64,000 nucleotides of DNA from Sweltsa coloradensis (lineage: Eukaryota; Arthropoda; Insecta; Plecoptera; Chloroperlidae). The notes under the pieces are model-generated. The model saw only the letters and a program-made list of their open reading frames with translations. It was not told where the DNA came from and ran no database searches. Position numbers and translations under genes: made by a program. Shown here one piece after another: positions 1-9,666 of this stretch. The DNA lies in assembly GCA_024449915.1 (NCBI GenBank), contig JAMZAV010002043.1, positions 248,001 to 312,000 on the forward strand, read 5' to 3'. The stretch's first letter is position 1. Each line of letters starts with the position of its first letter.

Positions 1-638
1 CCGCGCCATTATGTACGCGAGCCTCCGGGCTAAGTTCATTCTCGGTTTTAGGGGAGCTCCGTAGATACGGGCGCCATACGGCTCAGTTCTAGCCGGCTGC
101 CGTGAGGAACCCATCTCCTTACGGCATATGGCGGGACGTTCTCCGCCGATCGCTCGCGGTACGCGCTCATTGCCTGCATTCAAGACAACTTGGACTCGTC
201 CGTTTTGGCCAGGGCTTTTGTGGTGTTGGTAGATCTATAAGAAGGCACTTCCCGCTGCTCGTTAGCCCTATCTTGCCCATGTTATTTGTCTTAAAACATA
301 CTCTCGCAAAAAGAATCTGACTGATGAACGATTAAAGAGAGTGCGTCTAAAAAATACACCAAAACATACGCAAAGTATTGTCAAAACTGCTATTTTGTCA
401 AAATCCGCATAAAAACACATTAAAATGTAGGTACTGAAAATTGAATAGCATTTTAGCATAGATGTGGCATTCCTTTACAATCCAGTCTTTACTTGAGTCT
501 TCTGGCTCTATTAGTTTGGCAGTCAGACCGTTTTCCGTGTGCAATGTTTGGTGCCCAATTTTACCCAGGATTTACCATCTAAAATCGAGAAATTTTGTTA
601 AAGTTCGGTTGAAGGTATATAAAATACGTCAAAGACTC
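1..638. other. Downstream intron sequence, nothing recognised
   Basis: No splice-bounded exon in frame with the lilli gene is visible. The short open frames on both strands lack conserved-looking sequence. The first 300 bases are richer in GC and CpG than what follows. Confidence 0.5.
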
Positions 639-996
639 AAGGTGCGTTTACTGTTCGACGTTGCTCGCGAAGCGAAGGCGCGTTGACCAATCAGCGTGCT
701 TTTTCAATCGAACGCGCGAAAGCGCGAGGCCTCGCAAGAAACATAAACTAAGTTCATCTTTTTTGCCTTTGCGACAAGGAAATAAATTGTTTTGCCCATG
801 CCCCAACTCCACATTATATTTATATACCTGACCATAATATTCGTAATGACGATTAACCATGTTTTTCTTTTAAAAAGGCGTCCTAAAATTAAGCTGTGAA
901 TATAACAAGTGTTGCTGACTCGTGGCAAACTTGTCTTTGACTTTGCCAACTTTGCCCCTTCGCTTCGCGCGCAACGCCGAACAGTAAACGCACCTT
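639..996. mobile_element. MITE-like element with ~35-bp terminal inverted repeats
   Basis: The left end AAGGTGCGTTTACTGTTCG is matched in inverted orientation at the right end, and the complementarity extends through the CGCGAAGCGAAGG region. The element is 358 bp and has no coding capacity. I cannot fix the target-site duplication or superfamily: the flanks are CTC on the left and TAAG on the right. Confidence 0.8.
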
Positions 997-1045
997 TAAG
1001 TGTAAAGGATTTGCTTGGTTTTATATTCCTAGTGAATTATATAAC

Positions 1046-1697
1046 TAGGGGTGTGCGAGTACCCGAAATTTTGTACCCAAAATTTTAAGTCAAGTCGAGT
1101 ATTTGCTACTCGAAAAATATGATTTTGGTCGAGGTGCTGGGTAGCCTACAGCAAATTCGTCCCGATTAGTACAAATGGCGGAGGTGGGGGGTCGCCCGTG
1201 TGTGTGAAAACGTAAATATCGCTATGCATTTCTGGTGCTACCTTACCTTGGTCCCAATCTTGTCTAGCCTTAGTTGACCCAGCCTTTCGACACAAATGTT
1301 TATATTTTTTAAAAGTTTTGATCTTTGTTTAGCACAACTAATAAAGTTTCACTACATCTATTATCAACATTTTCATATCAATTATTGAATTATATGTTAT
1401 TACGATACCCTAGAGCCCTAGACATAATAACATTTTGTACTTGATCATTAAAATAATCTAGAGAATGATTACTTTTTTAAATCAATTAGATGTTACTCGT
1501 CTTCAGTTTTGGATGCATGCAGACTAACAACAATAAATAAAATTAATATTGGTCATACCTATAGTAAGTACTGTCAAGGAGTAATAGTGAAACAAAATGA
1601 CGTATTCAGACTCAAATTGGACTCGATACCAGAGTTATTTTTAGTACTCTGACTCGGATTCAGCTCGAACTCATAAATCAGGACTCGCACATCCCTA
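1046..1697. mobile_element. hAT-like non-autonomous element, copy 1 (uninterrupted)
   Basis: The ends are inverted repeats of the TAGGGGTGTGCGAGT type (right end reads TAGGGATGTGCGAGT on the other strand). A second copy at 52626-53917 shares both ends and much of the interior and has a perfect 8-bp target duplication, which places the family in the hAT type (8-bp duplication, YARNG-like terminus). This copy lacks an obvious duplication, so its flanks have diverged. Confidence 0.8.
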
Positions 1698-1813
1698 GAT
1701 AATAGATATAACATAATGGCTATAAACAAAGTACCCTATTATAAAGGAAGTACAAAAGTATTATGAATGATTGGAATTGATATATAAAAGATTAAAAAGA
1801 TCAAGCTACTTAC

Positions 1814-1959
1814 CCTTCTTCCTCCTCCCAAATCTCGCCCTCAAAATATGAGAAGTACGTTCGATGGCCCACCCAGTCCACTAGAGGAGGAAAAGAATGC
1901 ATCGAGACTGGAGAAGAGTCCCTCTCGTGGTTTGTTGGAGGTGCGTCAGTTGAACCCGC
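1814..1959 (-). CDS. lilli: lilli exon, last one inside the window
   Basis: A 146-nt exon with acceptor TTCTGCGTAG and donor GTAAGT. In phase with the previous exon it encodes a Ser/Pro stretch, then SFPPLVDWVGHRTYFSYFEG and EIWEEEEG. The aromatic-rich tail suggests the start of the folded C-terminal region, but I do not recognise it as a named motif. It leaves GG, so at least one more exon must follow to the left of this position. Bases 1-1813 contain no exon that I can support. Confidence 0.85.
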
Positions 1960-2100
1960 CTACGCAGAAACAAGTCACACTATAAAATTAAGTCCCAAAA
2001 TATATTTTTTGCTACCCCAAAAACACTACCTAGTTAGGTTTTATCTATTTGATTAAAAAGTATAACATTTCAATTTTCAAGAACTGTAATGTGATTATAA

Positions 2101-2720
2101 GTTATAACTAGAGGTAGTGAAAAATGGTGATAACAAAATTCGCGAATTTTTTTAAGTGCCCTTTTTAGTGCCTAAAATGTAATATTGTCGACGAATTACA
2201 TCATTTAGAGATGGAAAAAACACATTTTGAAATCGCGAAATTTGCGAAATCTCATGTATAGCGCGAAATAACGAACGAAATTGTATGAAACTGGTCAAAA
2301 CGCGAATTAACTCGCGAAATTGAACCGTTTAGAGTGCAAAATGTAAGGGATGGTGGAGGTGCCGGTCCAGACTGAATATTACGCGCGCGTCACGGGCTTC
2401 TCGGAAATAGACCGCGGAAATAACGGCGCGTATATGGCTCCGCGGAAATAGTCCACCAAAATAACAGTGCATACAAATATTTATTTTTTGTTGGGAATCG
2501 ACTCTGAATCGATTTTTAGGTCACAATGATCGATTCTTACTTTTTGTAATCGATGTCATCCCTAACTTAAGGGGCTCCATCTTTTTTTTTTTTGGATTTT
2601 TGAATTTTTTAGAAACGTTTTTGACAATTTTTTCGAAATCGCGAAAAATGCGAAATTTGGGTTTTTAAAAACGAAATTTGCGTTTTTATATCACCATTTT
2701 TCATTACCTCTAGTTATAAC
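2101..2720. mobile_element. hAT-type MITE with perfect 8-bp target duplication GTTATAAC
   Basis: GTTATAAC occurs at 2101-2108 and 2713-2720. Between them the element begins TAGAGGTAGTGAAAAATGG and ends with its inverted match (TAGAGGTAATGAAAAATGG on the other strand). A TAGAG terminus plus an 8-bp duplication is the hAT signature. The interior is A/T-rich with many CGCGAA/TTCGCG motifs and no open frame of note. Confidence 0.9.
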
Positions 2721-2983
2721 AGTGTTAAATGTTCAATTATGTATTTGTATTTTTCAATATATTTCCTGATAGTAGGTACTACATAGTTTCAATCTGTTTC
2801 ACTTTACTTACAATAATCAGGTATTGAAACTAGTGACAATAACAGGCAGAGCAGAACTGTTACAAATATACAGGCATAGATGAGATAAAGAGAAGCAAAT
2901 GGATGGCTGAACATTCTCTATCGCAGCTTGCATAGGCTACTTCACTTCAGGTAAGCAGTCTGTATCTCGTGTGTGGTGCTTAC

Positions 2984-3182
2984 CGTGTAGGAGGGTGTAA
3001 CTTGACTAGGTTGGCTCTTAGGAGGAGAGTCCTCACGTCTCTTCTTGTGACCACTACTGTGGCGCCCGCTGCGACCTTGAGAGGTCACCGTAGAGAGAGA
3101 GGATAATGAGCTGCCACTCGGTCGCCGGTCTCGCTTCCGGCGGTGGTGCTTCACCTTTGATTCGTTGTCCGTTGGTTTATTG
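2984..3182 (-). CDS. lilli: lilli exon, basic/Ser-rich
   Basis: A 199-nt exon with acceptor GTTCCATAG and donor GTAAGC. It encodes NKPTDNESKVKHHRRKRDRR followed by a Ser/Thr-rich run and KKRREDSPPKSQPSQ. Basic Ser-rich sequence of this kind lies between the AF9/ENL-binding motif and the C-terminal homology domain in AFF proteins. It ends in phase 0. The acceptor has a mediocre pyrimidine tract, but the phase match with the preceding 957-nt exon (AG completed by C to Ser) supports it. Confidence 0.92.
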
Positions 3183-3435
3183 CTATGGAACAAGTAACAT
3201 TTGGTCAACTTATGATGTAGGCCTACATTTATTTATTTATTTGAAATCGATCCTTTTCACTTAGGCCTACAAATGAGGATCATATTGATTATTAAAGGAG
3301 TGTAAAAATAACTCATTAAGTACCAGTGAGCTTTCATACTTAAAATTAATATGAGCAAAATTTTCATTTTTACATTTTTTTCTTTCCATAAAAATGGAAA
3401 ATGTCTAGGATTATTCAACTTCTAATGATAAAATA

Positions 3436-3580
3436 CTGGGTTGATACCTGGCATACATATAAAAAATAAAAATAAAATGGAATTTCTCAAGAAAAGGAAG
3501 AACTCGGGTTCGAAACCCGATCGGGATGGATTTTTTAATTTCTGAATTGTATTAAATAATTAAGAATACAATGTTTAAGT
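3436..3580 (+). repeat. tRNA-derived SINE relic, copy 1
   Basis: A B-box-like GGTTCGAAACC (3507-3517) is followed by GGATGGATTTTTTAATTTC and an AT-rich tail, the same arrangement as at 5195-5310. The A-box half is degraded. It lies in the intron between the 2984 and 3953 exons. Confidence 0.6.
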
Positions 3581-3952
3581 AACTCTCAATGATGGCAAAG
3601 AGTGAACCTTACTGTAATTTTAATAAAATTTGCATTTTGTAGGGTTTTACAAAAAATATGTTCACAAATTTATCATCTAGGCCATCTTTGGCATCTTTGC
3701 TAGTAGCATGTTGGAAATAGTGGCATTTAGATATTTATGGATTCGGGAAACGGGTGCCTAATCCGAGGTCATCCCTAACACTAATATAGGTCTAGAACAG
3801 TAGGTATTTTTTTAAATATTATGCTAAGAAAGTAAATAATAAATCTTTGCTATAGACTTGAGTTGTGTTGAGATCTGAAATCTGAATAATGAATATGTTG
3901 CATAATTTATAAATCTTTCATATATTAGGCGTTAACATGTTTTTGCTCTCAC

Positions 3953-4909
3953 CTGTTAGCCGTTGCTTTCTGCTCTCTCCTCTCCTCTTTTGTTCGGCCA
4001 CTTCTTTTTTGTTTCTTAGAAGACTTATTTGTTAGTTCGTTGTCACAACCATTCATCACTATTAGCTCACTTCTATCACTGTTTGTATCACACATTGGTA
4101 TCACTAATTCCCCCTCTTCAGGCGAGTCGTACGGAGAGCGTGGGCGCTTTAACACTTTTTCACCGTCGGAGGCAGAAAGTCTAGAATTAGAATCGCACTC
4201 GCTTCTTTGCCTCGTGTCTGAAAGTTCTGTCCTAGTCCGAACTTCCTCAGACCTTCGTTTACTCGGAACATAAGATAACCTATTTAAATCTAACCGGCAC
4301 ATTAAACTTGGAACACCGTCTCTAAATGTAAGTAATGGTAAATCAACGTTGCTCGAGTCTTTTTCCACTTTAACTGGTATTTCAAAGTCATCTAAACGGC
4401 TTTTACTAATTTTATCCGGTTCTTTAATAGTCTTTTTATAAAGTTTTTCAGGTTCTATTAGTATTGTGTCTATGGGTTTGGTCACTTTCACTGGAACTTC
4501 ATCAACCTTTGCATCTGCACTAGGCAACGGCGACAGCAAACGTGGACTCGTTAGAGAAGGTATATGGCTTTCACTTAACGTTCTATCAGATTCGCACTCG
4601 ACAACAATGCCAGGAGTTTTTGAGCCGCCTTTTCCCTTTCCTTTACCCCCTTTGGCCCCATATCCCCCCTTGGCACCTACTTTGGCACCCTCCTGTTCTC
4701 TTTTGAATGAGATAGAAAACAGCTTGCGAAGTGTATCACTTTTCTTCTTGTCTTGGATTGCTTTGCCGTCGGTGTCCAGTTTGGGAGGGCTCTCTTCGAG
4801 TTTGGAGGGCGGTGGATCGCTGTCCGAGTCGAGGGATCGGCGCCGACGATCGGAATCCCATCTGGACTCGGAGCTCGAGTGGCGAGACTTGACAGCTCGC
4901 ACATCGGAA
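3953..4909 (-). CDS. lilli: lilli large exon with AF9/ENL-binding-type motif
   Basis: A 957-nt exon, acceptor TTGATTTGCAG and donor GTGAGA. It starts with Ser/Asp/Arg-rich sequence (RRRRSLDSDSDPP), then a KKKSDTLRKLFSISFKRE segment, a Gly/Lys-rich low-complexity run, and further on SLMCRLDLNRLSYVP at about 4264-4308. In human AF4 and AFF4 the corresponding motif (alternating hydrophobics ending Pro) folds upon binding the ANC1-homology domain of AF9/ENL. After it come RSPYDSPEEGELVIP and a basic KKQKRSGRTKEERREQK tail. The junctions keep phase on both sides. One oddity is Cys where the vertebrate motif has Val. Confidence 0.97.
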
Positions 4910-5194
4910 CTGCAAATCAAATATTCAGCATGAGTACATAATAAAGTTCTACCCTTGGAAGGAGTTTTGCTGCAATCAGTAACGAAATGGCAAAAGGTAG
5001 GTACGTAATTGAATGTGAAACAAATACCTAGTGCTTACATAACATATAACATTGTTATACCCAAATGCAGGTATTTATGGAGATTGTTTCAGACAGATTT
5101 AGTTTTTAATTAATAGTGTTAGTAGAGGTTTTTAAATGATCCCATATTAATCAAATTAACAACAGTACTGTTCAGAACAATGCAGAAGTTAAAA

Positions 5195-5310
5195 GGTTAC
5201 TTTCACAGAGGTCTTAGGTAACTACCTGGAACGTGGGAGACCTGGGTTCGAACCCCGGTCAGGATGGATTTTTTATTTCTGATTTGTAATAAATACTAAA
5301 ATTACTGTAT
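5195..5310 (+). repeat. tRNA-derived SINE, copy 2
   Basis: GTGGGAGACCTGGGTTCGAA at 5234-5253 is the T-arm/B-box end of a tRNA-like head, followed by CCGGTCAGGATGGATTTTTT and the shared tail. It is better preserved than copy 1 and has the same orientation. Confidence 0.7.
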
Positions 5311-5610
5311 TTTTTATGCAAGTATAGAATCAGAACTACGGGAATGGAGAACCATGTGAAAAACTGAAACCCATGTAACATTCATAACGAAGGCTTGACC
5401 AATCAATGAGCATTTAATTCTTCTTTGGGAATAAGGCAATTAATAATAGACAAGACCTACCACCAAACATAAATGTTGCATTGTTAGAAATTCCAGATGC
5501 ATTGACAATACCAGACATAAATGGTAAGAAAAACAATCACTCATTAGTCATTACTCATAAGGCCAACTAAAGAAATTGACATTGGCATACATTTGCCAGA
5601 AGTACCCCGA

Positions 5611-5835
5611 AAATGAATGGCTACATCTGTAAACAGATGGATCAGCATCTTCAGGGAAAGGATATGCAGGTGCAGGGATATACAGTTGAGAATTTGAGGC
5701 TTCCTACCCAGCTGGTGCCATGGAAGCAATTATGATGGAGAAATCCGAGCAATAGTTAAAGCATTATTGAAACTAACAAAATCTGAAAACGGGAAAATTG
5801 TGATACTATCTGACAGGGGCAGAATAAACTATGGC
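5611..5835 (+). pseudogene. Degraded RNase H domain of a retrotransposon
   Basis: In plus-strand frames one reads TDGSASSGKGYAGAGIYS (5633-5686) and then, after stops and a frame change, GSNYDGEIRAIVKALLKL and GKIVILSDRGRIN. These match the RNase H pattern: the TDGS start strand with the first catalytic Asp, the Glu-containing DGEIxAI helix, and ILSD with the third acidic residue. The codon before TDG is TAA, probably a mutated Tyr codon, and another stop follows the IYS, so it is a dead fragment. No reverse transcriptase is found next to it. Confidence 0.65.
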
Positions 5836-5887
5836 AAGAGTACACTAAAATGAGGCCGACTGGTAAACGTAAATGCTGCCGTAGAAG

Positions 5888-5949
5888 AACTTCCTCACCC
5901 GTCATAAGATGATGGGTGACTGCTGCGGCTGATGATGGGTGAGGAAGTT
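5888..5949. repeat. Short perfect inverted repeat (13-bp arms)
   Basis: AACTTCCTCACCC at 5888-5900 is complementary to GGGTGAGGAAGTT at 5937-5949, with 36 bases between. It lies 154 bp from the donor of the 6104-6270 exon. It could form a hairpin in the intron RNA, or be the end of a decayed element. Confidence 0.7.
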
Positions 5950-6103
5950 TCACCCGAAAATTTGTTTTTTAAGCAAGTAGTGGCCTCGGTTATAAGTTTT
6001 TAATTTACATTTTAATCATATTGTTTTGGGCCAATAAGCTCTTTTTATAGAAAATGTGAGTTGTTTTGACAATGGAGTGAGAAACAATGGAAACAATGTT
6101 TAC

Positions 6104-6270
6104 CCCACAGAGCTGGAATGCCGGGCCTTTGCGGGCACTCGAAGCACCTTCTTAGGCGAGTTAACTACGTCCACTTCCGAGTCCGAGTCTGTTGGGGTCG
6201 GACATTGCTCTTCGCTCTTGAATCTCATCGCTGCGTTCCGCGCACTCAGCTTCCTTGCCGCCTCCTCTTT
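6104..6270 (-). CDS. lilli: lilli exon, Ala/Arg helix then acidic linker
   Basis: A 167-nt exon with acceptor CCATCTTAG and donor GTAAAC. It encodes KEEAARKLSARNAAMRFKSE, continuing the charged helix of the previous exon, then PTPTDSDSEVDVVNSPKK and a basic RVPAKARHSSSVG tail. No start or stop lies inside this frame; the phase joins both neighbours (phase 0 in, GG completed to Gly out). It has no long Met-initiated reading frame of its own, so a simple ORF list would miss it. Confidence 0.92.
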
Positions 6271-6507
6271 CTAAGATGGGGAAGATAGATACAACATTAG
6301 AGATGCAAAACAAGCTGTGCCAAACAACATCCTACAGTGAAAGCTGGCCAAGAATGTGTTTAACTATACATCTATCCAGTTGTTAAAAGCAGATTGTCAA
6401 TCTCCAAAAATGGATGTTTGATGCACATGTCAGGGAATTTACTGTAGCTCATATGGCTGTCTCCTCAATCCTCTTAAGTAATGCAAGTCATATCATGTAG
6501 TATGTAC

Positions 6508-6718
6508 CTCCTTGGCCTCCTTTGCAGATGCACGTCTCTGAAACGCCTTCTTTCGAGCCTTCTCCTTCTTTTTCTTCTCCTTCTTATCGTCCTTCTGGCT
6601 GGAAGACGAGTCTCTGGAGGGCCGGCCCTTGCCATGGTGTGCACGCTTGTCTTTCTTTCGCTCATCCTCGGAGCTGTCTGCCCGCTTCGGTTCCTTCAAT
6701 ACAGCCTCTTTTCTTGGC
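6508..6718 (-). CDS. lilli: lilli exon, Lys/Glu-rich charged helix
   Basis: A 211-nt exon with acceptor TTGTTATTACAG and donor GTACAT. It encodes PRKEAVLKEPKRADSSEDE, a possible third hook-like GKGRP, then a long Lys/Glu/Ala segment (KKEKKKKEKARKKAF) likely to form an extended charged helix and to carry nuclear localisation signals. It enters with one base completing a Gly codon and ends in phase 0. The Lys-rich linker before the AF9/ENL-binding region is typical of the family in character, although the sequence itself is low complexity. Confidence 0.94.
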
Positions 6719-7589
6719 CTGTAATAACAAGATCAGAGTATTCTGTATTAGTATTAAAATTACAAAATATGTTTGAACGGTGCTTATTTCATATACGTAT
6801 TTGGAACCCTAACAGAGCAATAGGAAAGTTCGAATGAAAGGAAGTTGAAGGAGAAGTTAGGTGAATACAGTTGACACTTGGTAAAATGGAAAAGTTATTG
6901 TCATCATTTATCTACTTTTAAAACTATTCTTTAATAATATCCAAGGTAAGATCAAAAGTTTTGCATTATAAGCATATTGAAGATAATAAATTATAATTTA
7001 TAATAAATATCATTTGTTATTGATAATATTATTAATAATAAATTTGACATATTTCAAACAAATTACAAGTAAAATAAAACTAGTATAAAATTTCAAATAA
7101 ATGATATGCCTATTAAGGTAAGACGAGTGAGCGAAGCGAATGAGGAATAAAATTTTAAAAAATATGGCACTTCGGTGATTCTGTGCGAGTGCGTCGAAAA
7201 TCAGCCAAATCGCTGAACAGATTGTGCTGAAATTTTAAACAAACATCCGGTGCGAGTTGTATAACTGAGAACTGCTAACAAAATCAGCTAGATCCATTGC
7301 GATTTTTATCTACAAGAAATAATAAATTGAAAAATAGACTGCATATGTGTAGGATTTAGTTAAACGACAATGGTTTTGTTTTTGAAGAAATATTAATTTG
7401 TTATTTGTCAAGCTGTGATCAAGGTGTATCGAATCGTGCACGCTCAAGGTACCCCCAAATTCCGCTCGGAGATTGAGTACACCTTGCAATCTTTACACGT
7501 ATTTCGTACTATCTATGATTTCCATAGTATTGTCACAGATGATAGACTACACTGCGTTATATTATGCATTTCAAAACATGTTTTATTAT

Positions 7590-7690
7590 TTTTTAAAATA
7601 CAATCCAGAAATTACAAAATCTTTTTCGACCAGGGGATTGAACCCAGGTCTCCCACATTCTGGATATAAGGGTGCCTTATCCAACTAGAC
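7590..7690 (-). repeat. tRNA-derived SINE, copy 3 (best-preserved head)
   Basis: Read on the minus strand, the head begins GTCTAGTTGGATAAGGC (A-box-like) and ends GAGACCTGGGTTCAATCCCC (B-box), followed by the same AATTTCTGGATTGTAT-type tail as copies 1 and 2. It keeps both polymerase III promoter boxes. It abuts the inverted-repeat element at 7687-8002. Confidence 0.75.
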
Positions 7691-8002
7691 TAGAAAAACG
7701 ACAAAGTCGTTGTTAGACGAGTGAGCGAGTCATGTGTTGAATTCGTGGGAACATCCTGCATACAAGTTGATTGATACCTATAAAGGTAGGCTATATGATG
7801 ATAAGAGTTTTGAGTTTATTCGTTATAAGGGTGCGTCAACTGTAAGGCCATAATGCGCCACTCTAGACTATGATAGGAAAGGGAGGAAAGACAAATAATA
7901 TCTAGATCTAGTCTTAGGTGAAGGGGGAGAAAAGGAAATAATACCAGGTACTCAACACATGGTTCACTCACTCGTCTAACGACTTTGGCGTTTTTCTAGT
8001 CT
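7687..8002. mobile_element. MITE-like element, ~55-bp inverted termini
   Basis: The left end AGACTAGAAAAACGACAAAG and following GTTAGACGAGTGAGCGAGTC are matched inverted at the right end (…TCGTCTAACGACTTTGGC, CTAGTCT). The interior contains part of another dispersed repeat (TAATGCGCCACTCTAG, also at 43 and 52 kb). It ends 43 bp from the donor of the AT-hook exon. Confidence 0.75.
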
Positions 8003-8045
8003 GAGATGATAGGTAATATTACACAAGACAAAAATTAATATTTAC

Positions 8046-8211
8046 CCAGGCGGTCTGCCTTTTCGTGGTTTGTCTATCCACTCATCGTCGGAAGTGTCTT
8101 GCCGCTTGACTTTTTCGCTTGACGCTTTGGGAGGCCGACCGCGACCTCTCTTCTTCCGCTTCTCCTTGACCGGTACGACTGAGGGCCGACTCACGGGTAG
8201 AGGCCTGACAT
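8046..8211 (-). CDS. lilli: lilli exon with two AT-hooks
   Basis: A 166-nt exon, acceptor CCTTGTTTCAG and donor GTAAAT. It contains RKKRGRGRPPKASSEKVK, a canonical AT-hook with the RGRP core in a basic context, and near its end KPRKGRPPG, a second hook with a KGRP core. AT-hooks bind the minor groove of AT-rich DNA and one is reported in Drosophila Lilli. The acidic/aromatic stretch between them includes TSDDEWIDKP. A MITE-like element ends 43 bp beyond the donor (7687-8002). Confidence 0.95.
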
Positions 8212-8363
8212 CTGAAACAAGGCAATGTTGCAATTACTACATAATCCTTCAATCTATACATTTGGAGATAAATAATGCCAATAACAATGTTTCTGTGCAG
8301 ATTTTCACACAGTTTAATCATTTTCAACAAGTGGAGTAATGTCCATATGAAAATTGTTTGTAC

Positions 8364-8904
8364 CTTCATCTTCTGATCCACTAGGAGTTTGGGGAGGTTT
8401 CTTCATACCGCGCCGCTTGTCACTGCTCACTGGTGGCTCTGCCTTCCCCTTACTCCTCTTCATTTCTTCAGAGATGCGTCTGATCTTTTGCTCCGCCTCC
8501 GAGCTGCTGGGAGACCGATTGCCCAAATGCTGTGCATGCCTCTTGTCGATTGCTTCCGGTAGCGCTGCCTTCTTAGCCGCTGCCCTCTTAGCATCTTCCG
8601 AGTTCTCCCTAATTCTCTTGCAGTCATCTGAACTGCTCGGAGACTGACAACTCCTACGCGATGCGTGATGTTTGGCGTTCGTCTCCGGTAGACTCGCCTT
8701 CCCCTTTCTCTTGTTCACGTCTTCGGAGTTATCTCTACTCCTCTTGCCGTTGTCTGAGCTACTCAGGGATTGTCTGCTTCTTCGCATGGATGGTCGTTTA
8801 GGAAACCGGGGTTTTTCTTTCTTCACAATCTCTGCTTCGCTGTCACTGTCAGAGAGAACAACTTGAGGGTTGAGGGTAGGCCTTCGTCTCTTCTTTGCTT
8901 CCTT
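8364..8904 (-). CDS. lilli: lilli exon with three and a half internal ~42-aa repeats
   Basis: A 541-nt exon (acceptor TTAATTTCCAG, donor GTACAA), starting in phase 0 with KEAKKRRRPTLNP and LSDSDSEAEI. From about 8787 to 8364 it encodes repeated units of 42, 43 and 42 residues plus a 15-residue partial unit. Each unit has a Ser-Pro-Ser-Ser-Ser-Asp/Glu core, then Lys-x-x-Arg-x-x-Ser-Glu-Asp/Glu, then a Lys/Arg/Ala-rich segment ending Asp-Lys-Arg-His or similar. I know of no such repeat in AFF family descriptions. It would be a disordered, highly charged insert between the WNLGSFLKK block and the AT-hooks. Confidence 0.95.
8407..8787 (-). repeat. Coding tandem repeat in lilli, three units of 42-43 codons
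   Basis: Units run about 8787-8662, 8661-8533 and 8532-8407, with a partial fourth down to the exon end. The first two units are closest (both contain SSSD, a Lys-Arg-x-Arg-x-Asn-Ser-Glu-Asp segment, an Ala-Leu-Pro-Glu or Ser-Leu-Pro-Glu segment, and end Lys-x-His-Ala). The third is more diverged and the fourth keeps only a Thr-Pro-Ser-Gly-Ser-Glu core. This order of divergence fits expansion by local duplication. Confidence 0.85.
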
Positions 8905-9379
8905 CTGGAAATTAAAATAAGCAATATGTTAATAATATTAATCTGCAATGGAAGAACAGAAGTTTTCTTTCAAAATTTTGCGAACACTTATTTTGACTAT
9001 TGACATGAATGGTGAACAAATGGGGAGGGCATAGGTTAAAACTAACATTGAACCTTCAAAAGGTATCGGTAACTCACAGTTGTGTTTGTTTGCTAACTAT
9101 TATACACGCCAACTATGTATTTGTATTTTTGTAAGTGACGCGCAGAAATAACTTACAAGTAATAATACATTATTATAATACAAAATAGTAACCCAATAAG
9201 AAATCGAAATTGTAAAATAGTGCAAGTAATACTTTCAATAATTAAATAGACAATATTAGATAATACTTTCTTAGATAGTAGCACTCTTTTGAACCTATGA
9301 TAGGATGGAATATTCAACCATTTGGAATAGCTCTTTACGTTTTCACCTCCAGGTTAGTAAAAATTGCAGATTCTCGTAC
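8905..9379. other. lilli intron, nothing recognised
   Basis: AT-rich sequence between the 8364-8904 and 9380-9666 exons. I see no repeat ends or conserved signals beyond the splice sites. Confidence 0.6.
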
Positions 9380-9666
9380 CTCCTTCACCGCAATCTTCTT
9401 CACGCCATCGTCCGAGTCAGAGAACGATGACAGTAGAGGCTGTGGTTTCTGCAGTGCCTCCTGCACTACAATGTCGAGCTCCTTGTTTGAGTCGCTGCCG
9501 TCGGAATCATCCTCTCTCGCCTTGGTCGGACTAGACTCGAGGTGCGGGGTGGGAGTGGTCTGGGATACCTTGGAGTCGTCTTTCTTGAGGAACGAACCGA
9601 GGTTCCAGCGAGGTTTCGCCTCCGCCTCGGCCTCGGGGGGTGGCGACAAAGCTCGCACCACTGGTT
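9380..9666 (-). CDS. lilli: lilli exon with WNLGSFLKK block
   Basis: A 287-nt exon with acceptor CCTCCCTCCAG and donor GTACGA. It begins PVVRALSPPPEAEAEAKP and then RWNLGSFLKKDD, which corresponds in position and pattern to the WQLDNWLNK block following the pSer region in vertebrate AFF proteins. The rest is Ser/Asp/Glu-rich with a short hydrophobic stretch (ELDIVVQEAL). It ends in phase 0 at GAG. The match of the Trp-Leu block directly after the serine-rich exon is strong support for the exon order. Confidence 0.95.

Noticed and set aside
4040..4933. Plus-strand open frames of 77 and 155 codons
   Set aside because: They are shadows of the 957-nt lilli exon on the minus strand.
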